A DNA stretch of 64,000 bases from Halorientalis sp. (GTDB taxonomy: Archaea > Halobacteriota > Halobacteria > Halobacteriales > Haloarculaceae): assembly GCF_028275115.1 (NCBI RefSeq), contig NZ_JAQCNH010000027.1:1-64000 (forward strand), given 5' to 3'. Positions 32,935-42,406 of this stretch are shown here, piece by piece. Below the pieces are notes generated by a model. The model was not told the origin of the DNA. It saw nothing but the letters and a program-made list of their open reading frames with translations, and ran no database searches. The stretch's first letter is position 1. Every line of letters starts with the position of its first letter. Both the position numbers and the translations under genes were made by a program.

Positions 32935-34724
32935 GCGATAGCGCACAGACACCACACACGGACGAAGTCGAGACGGAGGCAACGGACAGACAACCCGACG
33001 AACCGGAGAGCGAGAGCCACGTCGAACCGGTCGAGACGGGGGCAGACGCGGTCGTCGCGGCGCTGAAAAACGCCGATGTTGACCATCTGTTTGGCGTGCA
33101 GGGCGGAGCGATCATGCCCGTCTACGACGCGCTGTACAGCGAGTCGGATATGACGCACGTGACGATGGCTCACGAGCAGGGGGCGGTCCACGCCGCCGAC
33201 GCCTACGGAATCGTCACGGGCGACCCCGGCGTCTGCATGGCAACCTCGGGGCCGGGTGCGACCAACCTGGTCACCGGCATCGCGGACGCCAGCATGGACT
33301 CTGACCCGCTGATCGCGCTGACGGGACAGGTGCCGACGGACCTGGTCGGTAACGACGCCTTCCAGGAGACCGACACCATCGGCGTCACACAGCCGATAAC
33401 CAAGTACAACCGCTTTGCGTCCCACGCCGACGAGGTGGGCGACGACGTGGCCACGGCCTTCGCGCTGGCCGACGAGGGTCGCCAAGGGCCGACGCTGGTC
33501 GACCTGCCCAAGGACGTGACCCAGCCCGAGACCGACGTGGAACCGGGCAGGCCGGAGACGCCGGACACGTACAACCCGCCGGAGAAAGCCGATGAAGACG
33601 CCGTCGACGAGGCGGCCGACGTGATTTCGGCTGCGGAGAAGCCGGTCATCCTGGCTGGCGGTGGCGTCATCAAGGCCAACGCCAGCGACGAGTTGCGGGC
33701 GTTCGCGAAGGAACACGAGATTCCGGTGCTGGCGACGATGCCAGGTACCGGCGCCTTCGACCAGACCCACGAGCTGTCGATGGGTATCGCTGGCATGCAC
33801 GGCACCGGCTACGCGAACATGGCGATCACGCTGACCGACTGCATGCTCGCAGTCGGAACGCGCTTCGACGACCGGCTGACCGGCGACGTGGAGACGTTCG
33901 CGCCGGATGCGGACATCGTCCACGTCGACATCGACCCGGCCGAGGTCAGCAAGAACGTCGAGGCCGACTACCCGCTGCTGGGCGACGCCAAAGCGGTCGT
34001 CGACCAGTTGGGCAACGCGATGACGGACTCGCCGGAAGCCGACCTGTGGCGCGAGCAGTGCCAGACCTGGAAAGACGAGTACCCGCTGGACTACGAGATG
34101 CCCGAGGACCGGCCGCTCAAACCCCAGTACATCGTCGAGCAGTTCGACGAGACCATGCCCGACGACACAATCGTCACGGCCGGTGTCGGCCAGCACCAGA
34201 TGTGGGCCTGGCAGTACTGGACCTGGACGGAACCTCGGACGTGGGTCACCTCTCACGGCCTGGGGACGATGGGCTACGGCTTCCCCGCGGCTATCGGCGC
34301 GAAACTCGCCGCCCCCGACAAGGAGGTCATCGCCTTCGAGGGCGACGGTTCCTTCCTGATGACGAGTCAGGAACTGTCCGTGGCGGTGCGGGAGAACCTC
34401 GACATCACCATCGTTATTCTGAACAACGAGGCGGTCGGGATGGTCCGGCAGTGGCAGGACGGCTTCTACGAGGGCCGCCGGATGGCCTCGGAGTACCCGT
34501 GGGTGCCGGAGTTCGACAAACTCGCGGAGGCCTACGGCGCACGGGGCTTCCGGCTGGAGGACTACGACGAGGTCGACGACGTCATCGAGGCTGCGCTAAC
34601 ATACGACGGGCCGGCGGTCGTCGACGCCATCATCGACCCCGAAGAGAACGTGTACCCGATGGTGCCGAGCGGCGGTGACAACAGTCTGTTCGCACTCTCG
34701 GAAGCCGATCTGGACGAAATCTAA
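32931..34724 (+). CDS. ilvB: Acetolactate synthase, large catalytic subunit
   Basis: A 597-residue ThDP enzyme that joins two pyruvates (or pyruvate and 2-oxobutyrate) at the head of valine/leucine/isoleucine synthesis. After an acidic N-terminal extension (about 40 residues) come LFGVQGGAIMPVYD, HEQGAVHAADAYG with the ThDP-activating Glu, and the ThDP-Mg motif GDGSFLMTSQEL...NN near residue 470. Haloarchaeal proteins often carry the extension. It works with the IlvN subunit two bases downstream and is expressed behind the candidate leader system. Confidence 0.97.
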   Translation: MSDSAQTPHTDEVETEATDRQPDEPESESHVEPVETGADAVVAALKNADVDHLFGVQGGAIMPVYDALYSESDMTHVTMAHEQGAVHAADAYGIVTGDPGVCMATSGPGATNLVTGIADASMDSDPLIALTGQVPTDLVGNDAFQETDTIGVTQPITKYNRFASHADEVGDDVATAFALADEGRQGPTLVDLPKDVTQPETDVEPGRPETPDTYNPPEKADEDAVDEAADVISAAEKPVILAGGGVIKANASDELRAFAKEHEIPVLATMPGTGAFDQTHELSMGIAGMHGTGYANMAITLTDCMLAVGTRFDDRLTGDVETFAPDADIVHVDIDPAEVSKNVEADYPLLGDAKAVVDQLGNAMTDSPEADLWREQCQTWKDEYPLDYEMPEDRPLKPQYIVEQFDETMPDDTIVTAGVGQHQMWAWQYWTWTEPRTWVTSHGLGTMGYGFPAAIGAKLAAPDKEVIAFEGDGSFLMTSQELSVAVRENLDITIVILNNEAVGMVRQWQDGFYEGRRMASEYPWVPEFDKLAEAYGARGFRLEDYDEVDDVIEAALTYDGPAVVDAIIDPEENVYPMVPSGGDNSLFALSEADLDEI

Positions 34725-34726
34725 CG

Positions 34727-35374
34727 ATGACAGGGAAACTACCAGGGCCGGGCCCAGGCGAACGGATGCGCCCCGAGGGCCGGCGTAACGAGGACGGTAT
34801 TCGTATCGACCCCGAAGCCGAAGCGAAACACGAACCGCGCCGTGCGGTGCTGTCGGCGCTGGTCGAACACCAGCCGGGCGTGCTGGCGGAGGTCTCCGGC
34901 CTGTTCAGCCGTCGGCAGTTCAACATCGAGAGTCTCACTGTCGGGACGATCGTCAACGAGCGTCGGGCGCGCATGACTATCGTCATCGAGGAAACGCGAC
35001 CCGGAATTCAGCAGGCAAAAAAGCAGCTGCGGAAACTGGTTCCCGTCGTCTCGGTGCGTGAGCTGGCTCAGGATTCGGTCCAGCGCGAGCTGGTGATCGT
35101 GAAAGTCAACGGCGAGGAACCTGACAAAGTCCACGCCATTACGGAGATGTACGGCGGCGAAACGCTGGACGCGGGCCCCCGGACGATCACCGTCGAGATC
35201 ACCGGGAACGAGCAGCAGGTCGACGACGCCATCGACGCGTACGAGCAGTTCGGCATTCGCGAGATCGTCCGGACCGGCTACGCGTCGCTCTCCCGTGGCG
35301 AACAGCAGACTGCGGCGGTCGAGCACGACACGAACGTGACAGCAGACACGGAGGTGCCAGCAGACGATGACTGA
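34727..35374 (+). CDS. ilvN: Acetolactate synthase, small regulatory subunit
   Basis: A 215-residue regulatory partner of IlvB. An ACT domain (about 38-110) shows [20 protein letters not shown] and FNIESLTVG, the valine-binding signature of the family, followed by the second ACT-like half and an acidic tail. It should give end-product inhibition and raise IlvB activity. It starts two bases after ilvB and overlaps ilvC by eight, so the three are one operon. Confidence 0.95.
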   Translation: MTGKLPGPGPGERMRPEGRRNEDGIRIDPEAEAKHEPRRAVLSALVEHQPGVLAEVSGLFSRRQFNIESLTVGTIVNERRARMTIVIEETRPGIQQAKKQLRKLVPVVSVRELAQDSVQRELVIVKVNGEEPDKVHAITEMYGGETLDAGPRTITVEITGNEQQVDDAIDAYEQFGIREIVRTGYASLSRGEQQTAAVEHDTNVTADTEVPADDD

Positions 35375-36368
35375 CGAGTTTACCAATGAAATCTACTACG
35401 ACGAGGACGCAGACGTGTCGAACATCGAGGACAAGACCGTGGCCGTGCTGGGCTACGGTAGTCAGGGCCACGCCCACGCGCTGAACCTGCAGGACAGCGG
35501 CGTGGACGTGGTCGTCGGTCTCCAGAAGAGTTCCGCGTCGCGCGAGGCCGCCGAAGACGAAGGGCTGGCGGTTACGACGCCGGTCGACGCCGCGTCCCGA
35601 AGTGACATTGTGACCCTGCTCGTTCCCGACACCGTACAGCCCACGGTCTACGAGCAGATCCGCGACGAACTCGACGCCGGCGACACCCTCCAGTTCGCCC
35701 ACGGGTTCAACATCCACTACGGCCAGATCGAACCGCCGGCGGACGTGGACGTGACGATGATCGCCCCCAAATCGCCCGGCCACCTCGTTCGCCGCAACTA
35801 CACGAAAGACGAGGGGACGCCCGGACTGCTGGCCGTCTATCAGGACGCCACTGGCGAGGCCAAGGACGAAGCACTGGCCTACGCGAAGGCTATCGGCTGT
35901 ACGCGCGCTGGCACAATCGAGACCACCTTCCGAGAGGAGACCGAAACTGACCTGTTCGGCGAGCAGGCCGTCCTCTGTGGCGGCGTGACCGACCTCGTGA
36001 AGGCCGGGTTCGAGACGCTGGTCGACGCGGGCTACTCCCCGGAGATGGCCTACTTCGAGTGTCTGAACGAGATGAAGTTGATCGTCGATCTGATGTACGA
36101 GGGCGGCAACATGGAGATGTGGAACTCCGTCTCCGACACCGCCGAGTACGGCGGGCTGACCCGTGGCGAGGCGGTTATCGACCGCGAGGGGATGGAAGAG
36201 ATTCTCGAGAGCGTCCAGAACGGCGAGTTCGCCCGCGAGTGGATTTCGGAGAATCAGGCCCACCGGCCGGCCTACAAGCAGTACCGACAGGCCGAACAGG
36301 ACCACCAGATCGAGGAGGTCGGCGAACGCCTGCGCGACCTCTTCGCCTGGGGAGCGGAACAGGAATGA
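35367..36368 (+). CDS. ilvC: Ketol-acid reductoisomerase, class I
   Basis: A 333-residue enzyme that isomerises and reduces acetolactate using NAD(P)H. The Rossmann motif [17 protein letters not shown] lies near residue 30, and the knotted C-terminal domain has [16 protein letters not shown] and [19 protein letters not shown], which hold the Mg-ligand Asp and Glu. Length matches class I KARI. The start overlaps ilvN; the stop overlaps the next mini-ORF (ATGA). Confidence 0.96.
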   Translation: MTDEFTNEIYYDEDADVSNIEDKTVAVLGYGSQGHAHALNLQDSGVDVVVGLQKSSASREAAEDEGLAVTTPVDAASRSDIVTLLVPDTVQPTVYEQIRDELDAGDTLQFAHGFNIHYGQIEPPADVDVTMIAPKSPGHLVRRNYTKDEGTPGLLAVYQDATGEAKDEALAYAKAIGCTRAGTIETTFREETETDLFGEQAVLCGGVTDLVKAGFETLVDAGYSPEMAYFECLNEMKLIVDLMYEGGNMEMWNSVSDTAEYGGLTRGEAVIDREGMEEILESVQNGEFAREWISENQAHRPAYKQYRQAEQDHQIEEVGERLRDLFAWGAEQE

Positions 36369-36481
36369 CAGACGAGACCGACCGACAGCGGATGCGCGAC
36401 GTTGACCACACACCGCCAGACGGCGAGGGCGCGGAACGTGCCTTCGAGCGTGGCACCGAAGAACGAGACGAGAGAGTATGA
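36365..36481 (+). CDS. Small conserved ilv-leu operon protein
   Basis: A 38-residue acidic peptide, [20 protein letters not shown] at the start, with no Cys and no hydrophobic segment. It overlaps ilvC upstream by four bases (ATGA) and the next mini-ORF by four. From memory, a similar MRDVDHTPP peptide lies between ilvC and leuC in other haloarchaea, which argues that it is a real gene. The role is unknown; assembly or stabilisation of LeuCD is one guess. Confidence 0.6.
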   Translation: MTDETDRQRMRDVDHTPPDGEGAERAFERGTEERDERV

Positions 36482-36564
36482 GTTCCGATAGACATTCCTG
36501 CTCGCTGCGCTTCGCGGGCTGTGACTATCGACCTCATGCTCAATCACGAGGTGATTTCGCATGA
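36478..36564 (+). CDS. Second mini-ORF before leuC
   Basis: A 28-codon [23 protein letters not shown] at its start, that overlaps the previous mini-ORF stop (ATGA at 36478-36481) and the leuC start (ATGA at 36561-36564). Such double overlap suits translational re-initiation through the gap to leuC. The peptide itself is Cys- and Arg-rich and unlike neighbours, so the coding product may not matter. Confidence 0.35.
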   Translation: MSSDRHSCSLRFAGCDYRPHAQSRGDFA

Positions 36565-37982
36565 GCGAAGCAACTCTGTACGACAAGGTCTGGGACAGGC
36601 ACAAAGTTACGACGTTGCCCAACGGGCAGGATCAGCTGTTCGTGGGCCTGCACCTCATCCACGAGGTCACGAGCCCGCAGGCTTTCGGGATGCTCCAGGA
36701 ACGCGACCTGGACGTCGCCCGACCTGACCTGACGCTGGCGACCGTTGACCACATCGTCCCGACGGCCGACCAGTCCCGGCCGTACAACGACGACGCGGCC
36801 GAGGAGATGATGTCGGAACTGGAGGAAAACGTCCGTGACGCGGGAATCGAGTTCCTCTCGCCCGAGACCGGTGAGCAGGGCATCGTCCACGTCATCGGTC
36901 CGGAGCAGGGGCTGACCCAGCCCGGCAAGACCATCGTCTGTGGCGACAGCCACACCTCCACTCACGGTGCGTTCGGCGCGCTGGCGTTCGGAATCGGCAC
37001 CAGCCAGATTCGGGACGTGTTGGCGACCCAGACCATCGCGATGGAGAAACAGAAGGTCCGGAAGATTCAGGTCGACGGCCAACTCGGCGAGGGCGTCGAG
37101 GCCAAGGACATCATCCTGGAGATCATTCGTCGCCTCGGCACCGAGGGTGGCGTCGGCTACGTCTACGAGTACGCCGGCGAGGCCATCGAGGACCTGGGCA
37201 TGGAAGGTCGGATGTCCATCTGTAACATGTCCATCGAGGGCGGCGCTCGCGCGGGCTACGTCAACCCCGACGCGACCACCTACGAGTGGCTGGAGCAGAC
37301 CGATTACTTCCAGGACCAATCGGAGACGTTCGGGGAACTGAAGCCGTACTGGGACTCCATCCGCAGCGACGAGGACGCCGAGTACGACGACGTGGTCCAC
37401 ATCGACGCCGACGAACTCGAACCCGTCGTCACCTGGGGCACCACACCCGGTCAAGGCGTTGGCATCACGGACCCGATCCCGGCTCCGGAAGAGCTATCAC
37501 CGGAAAAACAGGATACCGCTCGGCGCGCACAGGAACACATGCGCGTCGAACCCGGCGACACGATGGAAGGGTACGATATCGACGTGGCTTTCCTGGGCTC
37601 GTGTACGAACGCCCGACTGCCCGACCTGCGCCGCGCAGCGAAGATCGTTGAGGGCCGTCAGGTCCCCGACGACGTGCGGGCGTTCGTCGTGCCCGGCAGT
37701 CAGCGCGTGCAGAAAACGGCCGAGGCAGCGGGCCTTCGTGACATCTTCGAGGACGCGGGCTTCGACTGGCGCAACGCAGGCTGTTCGATGTGTCTGGGGA
37801 TGAACGAGGACCAACTGGAGGGTGACGAGGCGTGTGCCTCCTCCTCGAATCGAAACTTCATCGGCCGGCAGGGGTCGAAGGACGGCCGGACGGTCCTGAT
37901 GAATCCACAGATGGTCGCCGCGGCGGCGGTCAACGGCGAGGTCACAGACGTTCGGAAACTGGAGGAGGTGGTGTCGGTATGA
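36561..37982 (+). CDS. leuC: 3-isopropylmalate dehydratase, large subunit
   Basis: A 473-residue aconitase-family enzyme that isomerises 2- to 3-isopropylmalate with LeuD. The 4Fe-4S ligands appear as the Cys in [12 protein letters not shown] (near residue 345) and the CxxC in [11 protein letters not shown] (near residue 410). [20 protein letters not shown] near 130 is the family substrate loop. Length is normal. It overlaps leuD by four bases. Confidence 0.96.
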   Translation: MSEATLYDKVWDRHKVTTLPNGQDQLFVGLHLIHEVTSPQAFGMLQERDLDVARPDLTLATVDHIVPTADQSRPYNDDAAEEMMSELEENVRDAGIEFLSPETGEQGIVHVIGPEQGLTQPGKTIVCGDSHTSTHGAFGALAFGIGTSQIRDVLATQTIAMEKQKVRKIQVDGQLGEGVEAKDIILEIIRRLGTEGGVGYVYEYAGEAIEDLGMEGRMSICNMSIEGGARAGYVNPDATTYEWLEQTDYFQDQSETFGELKPYWDSIRSDEDAEYDDVVHIDADELEPVVTWGTTPGQGVGITDPIPAPEELSPEKQDTARRAQEHMRVEPGDTMEGYDIDVAFLGSCTNARLPDLRRAAKIVEGRQVPDDVRAFVVPGSQRVQKTAEAAGLRDIFEDAGFDWRNAGCSMCLGMNEDQLEGDEACASSSNRNFIGRQGSKDGRTVLMNPQMVAAAAVNGEVTDVRKLEEVVSV

Positions 37983-38593
37983 GCCGCGAGAACGAGGTCG
38001 AGATTCCGGAGGTAAAGAAGGCGTCGGGCTCCGGTATCCCGATCCGCGGAAACGACATCGACACGGACCAGATCATCCCGGCGCGGTTCATGAAGGTCGT
38101 CACGTTCGACGGTCTCGGGGAGTTCTCCTTTTTCGACCTGCGTTTCGACGAGGACGACAACGAGAAAGAACACCCGATGAACGAGGACCGGTTTCAGGAC
38201 GCGAACGTGATGATCACCAATGCGAACTTCGGGTGTGGCTCCTCCCGGGAACACGCGCCACAGGCACTAATGCGCTGGGGGATCGACGCGTTCATCGGCG
38301 AGTCCTTCGCCGAGATTTTCGCTGGCAACTGCCTGGCGCTGGGTATGCCGACCGTGACGGCCGACCAGGAGACCGTCGAGGAGTTGCAGGACTTCGCCGA
38401 CGCGAACCCCGATGCCGAGATCGACATCGACGTGGCCGGCCAGACGGTCACGTACGACGGGAAGACGGTCGACGTGACCGTCGACGAGGGTCAGCGGAAG
38501 GCACTGGTCGACGGTATCTGGGACACGACGGCGCTGATGAAGTCCAACCAGCAGTCGATCTCGGAGGCGGCCGAGAGTCTGCCCTACGTCTGA
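37979..38593 (+). CDS. leuD: 3-isopropylmalate dehydratase, small subunit
   Basis: The swivel-domain partner of LeuC, 204 residues. [20 protein letters not shown] near the N terminus and [15 protein letters not shown] near residue 80 are the family motifs. It starts at ATGA overlapping the leuC stop, so both subunits are made in step. Length is within the usual 160-210 range. Confidence 0.95.
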   Translation: MSRENEVEIPEVKKASGSGIPIRGNDIDTDQIIPARFMKVVTFDGLGEFSFFDLRFDEDDNEKEHPMNEDRFQDANVMITNANFGCGSSREHAPQALMRWGIDAFIGESFAEIFAGNCLALGMPTVTADQETVEELQDFADANPDAEIDIDVAGQTVTYDGKTVDVTVDEGQRKALVDGIWDTTALMKSNQQSISEAAESLPYV

Positions 38594-38715
38594 GGCGACT
38601 CACCGGGACGCCACCCGCTCCGAACCGGAACGTGACGGCGTAGCAACGGCTATGGTCCCGTCGTCGTTTCGGGAAACCGCAAGCCTATTCGCCCGGGCAC
38701 ACGCCTGAGTGGGTA

Positions 38716-39696
38716 ATGACACATCGGATTGCAGTCATCCCCGGGGATGGAATCGGCGGCGAAGTCGTGCCGGCAGCCGTCGAAGTCCTCGAAGCCCTCG
38801 AACTGGGCCTCGAGTTCGTCGAAGGCGAGGCGGGCGACTACGTACAACAAGAGCGTGGCGACGCGCTCCCACAGGAGACGTACGACCTCGCGGCAGAGGC
38901 CGACGCGACGCTGTTCGGCGCGGCGGGCGAGACCGCTGCCGACGTGATTCTCCCGCTCCGTGAGGCGGTCGGCTCGTTCGCCAACGTCCGTCCGGCCCGT
39001 GCGTACCCGGGCGTGGACGCGGTCAAGCCCGAGACGGATATCGTGTTCGTCCGGGAGAACACCGAAGGGGTCTACGCCGGCATCGAGGACGACCTGACCG
39101 ACGACGTAACCACGCTCACACGGGTGATAACCGGGTCGGCATCGCGACGGATCGCGGAGTACGGCTTCGAGTACGCCGAGGAGAACGGCTTCTCCGACGT
39201 GACGGTCGCTCACAAGGCGAACGTCATGCGGAAGACCGACGGCCGGTTCCTGTCGGCCTGTGAGGCGGTCGCGTCTGAAGAGGAGTACGAGTACGACGAG
39301 GCGCTGATGGACGCCCTGGCGATGCACCTGATACTGCACCCGGAGGAGTACGGGGTCGTCATCTGTCCGAACCTCGCTGGGGACATGCTCTCTGACCTCG
39401 CGGCCGGTCTCGTCGGCGGTCTCGGGCTGCTCCCGAGCGCGAACGTCGGGCCGGACAACGCGCTGTTCGAACCGGTCCACGGCTCGGCGCCGGACATCGC
39501 GGGTGAGGGAGTCGCGAACCCGACGGCGACGCTCCTGAGTGCGGCGATGCTGCTCGACCATCTGGAGTTCGAGGACGAGGCAGCGCGCGTCCGGGACGCG
39601 GTTACGACCGTTCTGGCGGACGGCCCGCAAACGCCGGACCTGGGCGGCAACGGGACGACCGGCGACGTGACCGAGGCGGTGCTGGACGCACTGTAG
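38716..39696 (+). CDS. leuB: 3-isopropylmalate dehydrogenase
   Basis: A 326-residue NAD-dependent beta-decarboxylating dehydrogenase. [28 protein letters not shown] and [17 protein letters not shown] (Lys/Asp ligands) are in family order, then a C-terminal [13 protein letters not shown]. It lies 122 bp after leuD, so it may have its own promoter. The enzyme completes the leucine branch. Confidence 0.93.
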   Translation: MTHRIAVIPGDGIGGEVVPAAVEVLEALELGLEFVEGEAGDYVQQERGDALPQETYDLAAEADATLFGAAGETAADVILPLREAVGSFANVRPARAYPGVDAVKPETDIVFVRENTEGVYAGIEDDLTDDVTTLTRVITGSASRRIAEYGFEYAEENGFSDVTVAHKANVMRKTDGRFLSACEAVASEEEYEYDEALMDALAMHLILHPEEYGVVICPNLAGDMLSDLAAGLVGGLGLLPSANVGPDNALFEPVHGSAPDIAGEGVANPTATLLSAAMLLDHLEFEDEAARVRDAVTTVLADGPQTPDLGGNGTTGDVTEAVLDAL

Positions 39697-39909
39697 TCCA
39701 GCCGACCACCGGCGGGAAGCGGAGCCGCGCCACGAGACTCAACTGTGCCGGTTCGGCGGCGACGTGGAGCGTAACAGGCCGAGAACAGTCGGTGTCTGCC
39801 AGACGTCGGTCTCGGCGGGGAGACGAACGGACTGCGGAGACTGATCGACGACTGCGCCGGCGACTACCAGGCCGAGGAGACGACGCCGCCTCGAAAGCAG
39901 CGACGAAGG

Positions 39910-40377
39910 CTACTGATCGGATTCGGCGGCCGCGGCCCTGACTGTACTCCACCTGTCGGTTTCCTCGAGATGTGCTTGGAGGTCGGCGGCGTACTCGTCG
40001 GCGAGTCGCTCGGCCGCCGCCAGACGCTCCTCGTCTCTGTCGTCGCCGCCTCCGTCGCCGCCGAGTCCGAGGGCGTCTTTGATCCCGCTCAGGACACCGC
40101 CGTCACCGCCGCGGTTACCCGGCCCGGCGGAGCTACCCGGTCCGGCCATCGGGTGTTCGTCCATCGAGTCGAGTTCGGGGATAACAGACGGGAGCGCGGA
40201 CGTGTCTGCGACGAGCCGCGCGACTTCGTTGTCAGCGGGATCCTCGATCTCGAACTCGATTGCGGTCATAACCAGCCCCCACTGCTGGCGGGAGAACGGC
40301 GACGACTCGACACGGTCGGTGAACTGCTGGTCGACCGTCATCCGGTCGCCGACGATCCGATCGGTCCAGTGTTCCAT
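39910..40377 (-). CDS. Conserved haloarchaeal protein (DUF5799-like)
   Basis: A 155-residue acidic soluble protein. EHWTDRIVGDRMTVDQQF and FSRQQWGLVMTAIEFEIEDP are highly typical of the haloarchaeal family DUF5799 (from memory); a Gly/Asp-rich linker precedes a helical C terminus. No catalytic motif. The start at 40377 drops 13 upstream residues not typical of the family. Confidence 0.75.
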   Translation of the reverse strand: MEHWTDRIVGDRMTVDQQFTDRVESSPFSRQQWGLVMTAIEFEIEDPADNEVARLVADTSALPSVIPELDSMDEHPMAGPGSSAGPGNRGGDGGVLSGIKDALGLGGDGGGDDRDEERLAAAERLADEYAADLQAHLEETDRWSTVRAAAAESDQ

Positions 40378-40699
40378 ATTCGGACTGTGGCGACCGAACG
40401 GCTTCAGCGTTGTCACGGCCGCGTCGCCGTGTTATCCGGTCGAGAAGAAACGGAGTTCGCGGCGGACGATGCGTGTTGGTGCCACCCCCACGTGGCAACT
40501 GGGTCCCCACCCATGGTGCGTCGTCCGACAGGCCAGAGCCTGTAACACAGTGCCCCTCGGTCGCTGGTCCCACCCCCCGACCGAAGTAGCGTCTATCATA
40601 ACTCCCCAACCCCAACTGATAGTGTCGCCGGTTATGGACGGTCGTTTATCACAGTGAGGTGTTGCCATGCCGACGCGCACGAGAGAGGACTGCTCGCAG
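40378..40699. other. Intergenic stretch with a short hairpin, no gene seen
   Basis: This 322-bp gap separates two minus-strand genes. A perfect 6-bp hairpin ACAGGC/GCCTGT with loop CAGA falls near 40529-40544, and C-rich tracts follow. A plus-strand open frame that begins here and runs into the next gene is a shadow. I find no tRNA, C/D box or convincing promoter. Confidence 0.3.
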
Positions 40700-41428
40700 T
40701 CACACCGCGTCCAGGTCGACCGACTCGTCGCCATCGAGGACGTGAACGTCGGCGTCACTGTCCGTCGCTGCCACTTCGTCGACGAAGCGATCGGTGTCGA
40801 TTTCGATTGGTGGGAAGGTGTCGTAGTGCATCGGGAAGACGTGGTCTACGTCGAGCCAGTCGGTTGCGACGGCGGCCTGCATCGGTCCCATTGTGAAGTG
40901 GTCGCCGACCGGAACCGCCGCGGCGTCGGGTTCGAGGTACGGGGCGATGACCTCGCGCATCTCGGTCATCAGGCCGGTGTCGCCGGCGTGGTAGAACGTC
41001 GTCGCGTCCTCGCCGGCCACCTGTGTCGGCACGGCGTCGCTGATGATGTACCCGGCACAGTTACCGCCGCTCGGGGAGACGAAGCCTTCGCCCATGCCGT
41101 TCGTGTGGTCGGCGCGGTGCATCGTCACGTGCGCGTCGCCGAACTCGACGGTCCCACCGAGGTTGAAGCCAACCACGTCGTCCTCAGCGAAGTCGTGTTC
41201 ACCCGAGAGGTGGCCGACGACTTCGGGCGTCCCGCCGAGGGTGGCGTCGGTGTACTCGCCCACGTCCGCGACGTGGTCGTCGTGACCGTGTGTCACGAGC
41301 ACCACGTCCGGGTCGAGGTCGGCAGCGTCCGTGTCGGTCTTCGGGTTGCCGAAGAACGGGTCGATCAGGATGTCGGTGTCGTCGACCGAAACGCTCCAAG
41401 TCGCGTGACCGTACCAGGTGAGTTCCAT
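40700..41428 (-). CDS. Metal-dependent hydrolase, MBL fold (UPF0173-like)
   Basis: A 242-residue MBL-fold hydrolase. [13 protein letters not shown] opens the family fold, [12 protein letters not shown] holds the HxHxDH zinc motif (near residue 47), FYHAGDTG the Asp ligand, and [10 protein letters not shown] the last His. The UPF0173 group is widespread and its physiological substrate is unresolved. The start at 41428 gives the canonical N terminus. Confidence 0.9.
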   Translation of the reverse strand: MELTWYGHATWSVSVDDTDILIDPFFGNPKTDTDAADLDPDVVLVTHGHDDHVADVGEYTDATLGGTPEVVGHLSGEHDFAEDDVVGFNLGGTVEFGDAHVTMHRADHTNGMGEGFVSPSGGNCAGYIISDAVPTQVAGEDATTFYHAGDTGLMTEMREVIAPYLEPDAAAVPVGDHFTMGPMQAAVATDWLDVDHVFPMHYDTFPPIEIDTDRFVDEVAATDSDADVHVLDGDESVDLDAV

Positions 41429-41548
41429 TGCAGGAGCCTGTTCGGTCGAAACCCACTTAAGCGTACAGGAGACCGCAGAGCCGGCCGGGTCAGTCCCGGA
41501 GATGAGCGCTTGTAAACGCTTATCAGGCGGCGCTGCGAGTCGCGGGAC

Positions 41549-42322
41549 ATGAAACGCGTGCGCTTCCGGGATTCTGCGGGCAACGTGCGTGGGGGTCGCT
41601 GGACGGTCGAGGACGGAGAAGAGTTCGTGACGGCCGCGGCCGGACCGTACGGGCGCATCTCGTTCGGTGACGAGAAATTCGCCCCGGACGAGGTCGAAAT
41701 TCTTCCGCCCTGCGAACCGACCAAGATCGTCTGCGTCGGTCTCAACTACGCCGACCACGCCGACGAACAGGACAAAGAAGTTCCGGACCGACCGCTGCTC
41801 TTTCTCAAGCCGCCGAATACGGTCACCAGCCACAACAAAACGGTCGCGCTCCCGGCGAACAAGGCCCGCATCGACCACGAGGCCGAACTCGCGGTCGTAA
41901 TCGGCGAGCGGTGTACCGGCGTCAGCACCAGCGAGGCCATGGACTGTGTGTCCGGGTTCACCTGTCTCAACGACCTCTCGAACCGGGACGACCAGGAAGT
42001 CGAGCAGAACTGGGTCCGCGGGAAAGCGTTCGACGACGCTGCCCCCATCGGCCCGCTGGTGGCGACTCCGGAGCACGTTCCCGAAGACGCGACCATCGAG
42101 TGCCGCGTCAACGGGAACCTCGAACAGCAGTCCTCGCGCGACCAGTTCATCTTCTCCATCCCCGAACTGATAGCGGAGATCACGACGTACATGACACTGG
42201 AACCCGGCGACGTGATTTCGACGGGCACTCCTGCCGGTGTCGGCCCCCTGGCGGACGGCGACGAAGTCGAGGTGACGGTCGAGGGCCTCGGGACTCTCCG
42301 GAACACCGTCCGAATCCCCTGA
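41549..42322 (+). CDS. Fumarylacetoacetate hydrolase family protein
   Basis: A 257-residue FAH-fold enzyme. [28 protein letters not shown], and the metal ligands in [11 protein letters not shown] and [14 protein letters not shown] are typical of the single-domain acylpyruvase/decarboxylase group that acts on 2-oxo acids with Mg2+. It has a short extra N-terminal domain (1-55). The exact substrate cannot be told from sequence. Confidence 0.88.
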   Translation: MKRVRFRDSAGNVRGGRWTVEDGEEFVTAAAGPYGRISFGDEKFAPDEVEILPPCEPTKIVCVGLNYADHADEQDKEVPDRPLLFLKPPNTVTSHNKTVALPANKARIDHEAELAVVIGERCTGVSTSEAMDCVSGFTCLNDLSNRDDQEVEQNWVRGKAFDDAAPIGPLVATPEHVPEDATIECRVNGNLEQQSSRDQFIFSIPELIAEITTYMTLEPGDVISTGTPAGVGPLADGDEVEVTVEGLGTLRNTVRIP

Positions 42323-42380
42323 ACTGCGCGTTCGTTGCCGGATGCTCCGTCGTCCGGCGGCCGACACCAGAAGCCATAAG

Positions 42381-42395
42381 TTTAGGCTCACCTAA
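42381..42395. promoter_or_regulatory. DtxR/IdeR-like palindrome
   Basis: TTTAGGCTCACCTAA has TTAGG and CCTAA half-sites with a 4-base centre, close to the iron-box half-sites bound by DtxR-family metal repressors (Idr/SirR in haloarchaea). It sits 12-26 bp before the ATG of the GMC oxidoreductase, where it overlaps the expected core promoter. Iron or manganese control is inferred. Confidence 0.5.
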
Positions 42396-42406
42396 TCCCG
42401 GTCAAG

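Noticed and set aside
40667-41515. 282-codon plus-strand frame starting in the 40.4-40.7 kb gap
   Set aside because: It overlaps the MBL hydrolase gene in antisense for nearly all its length and has shadow composition.
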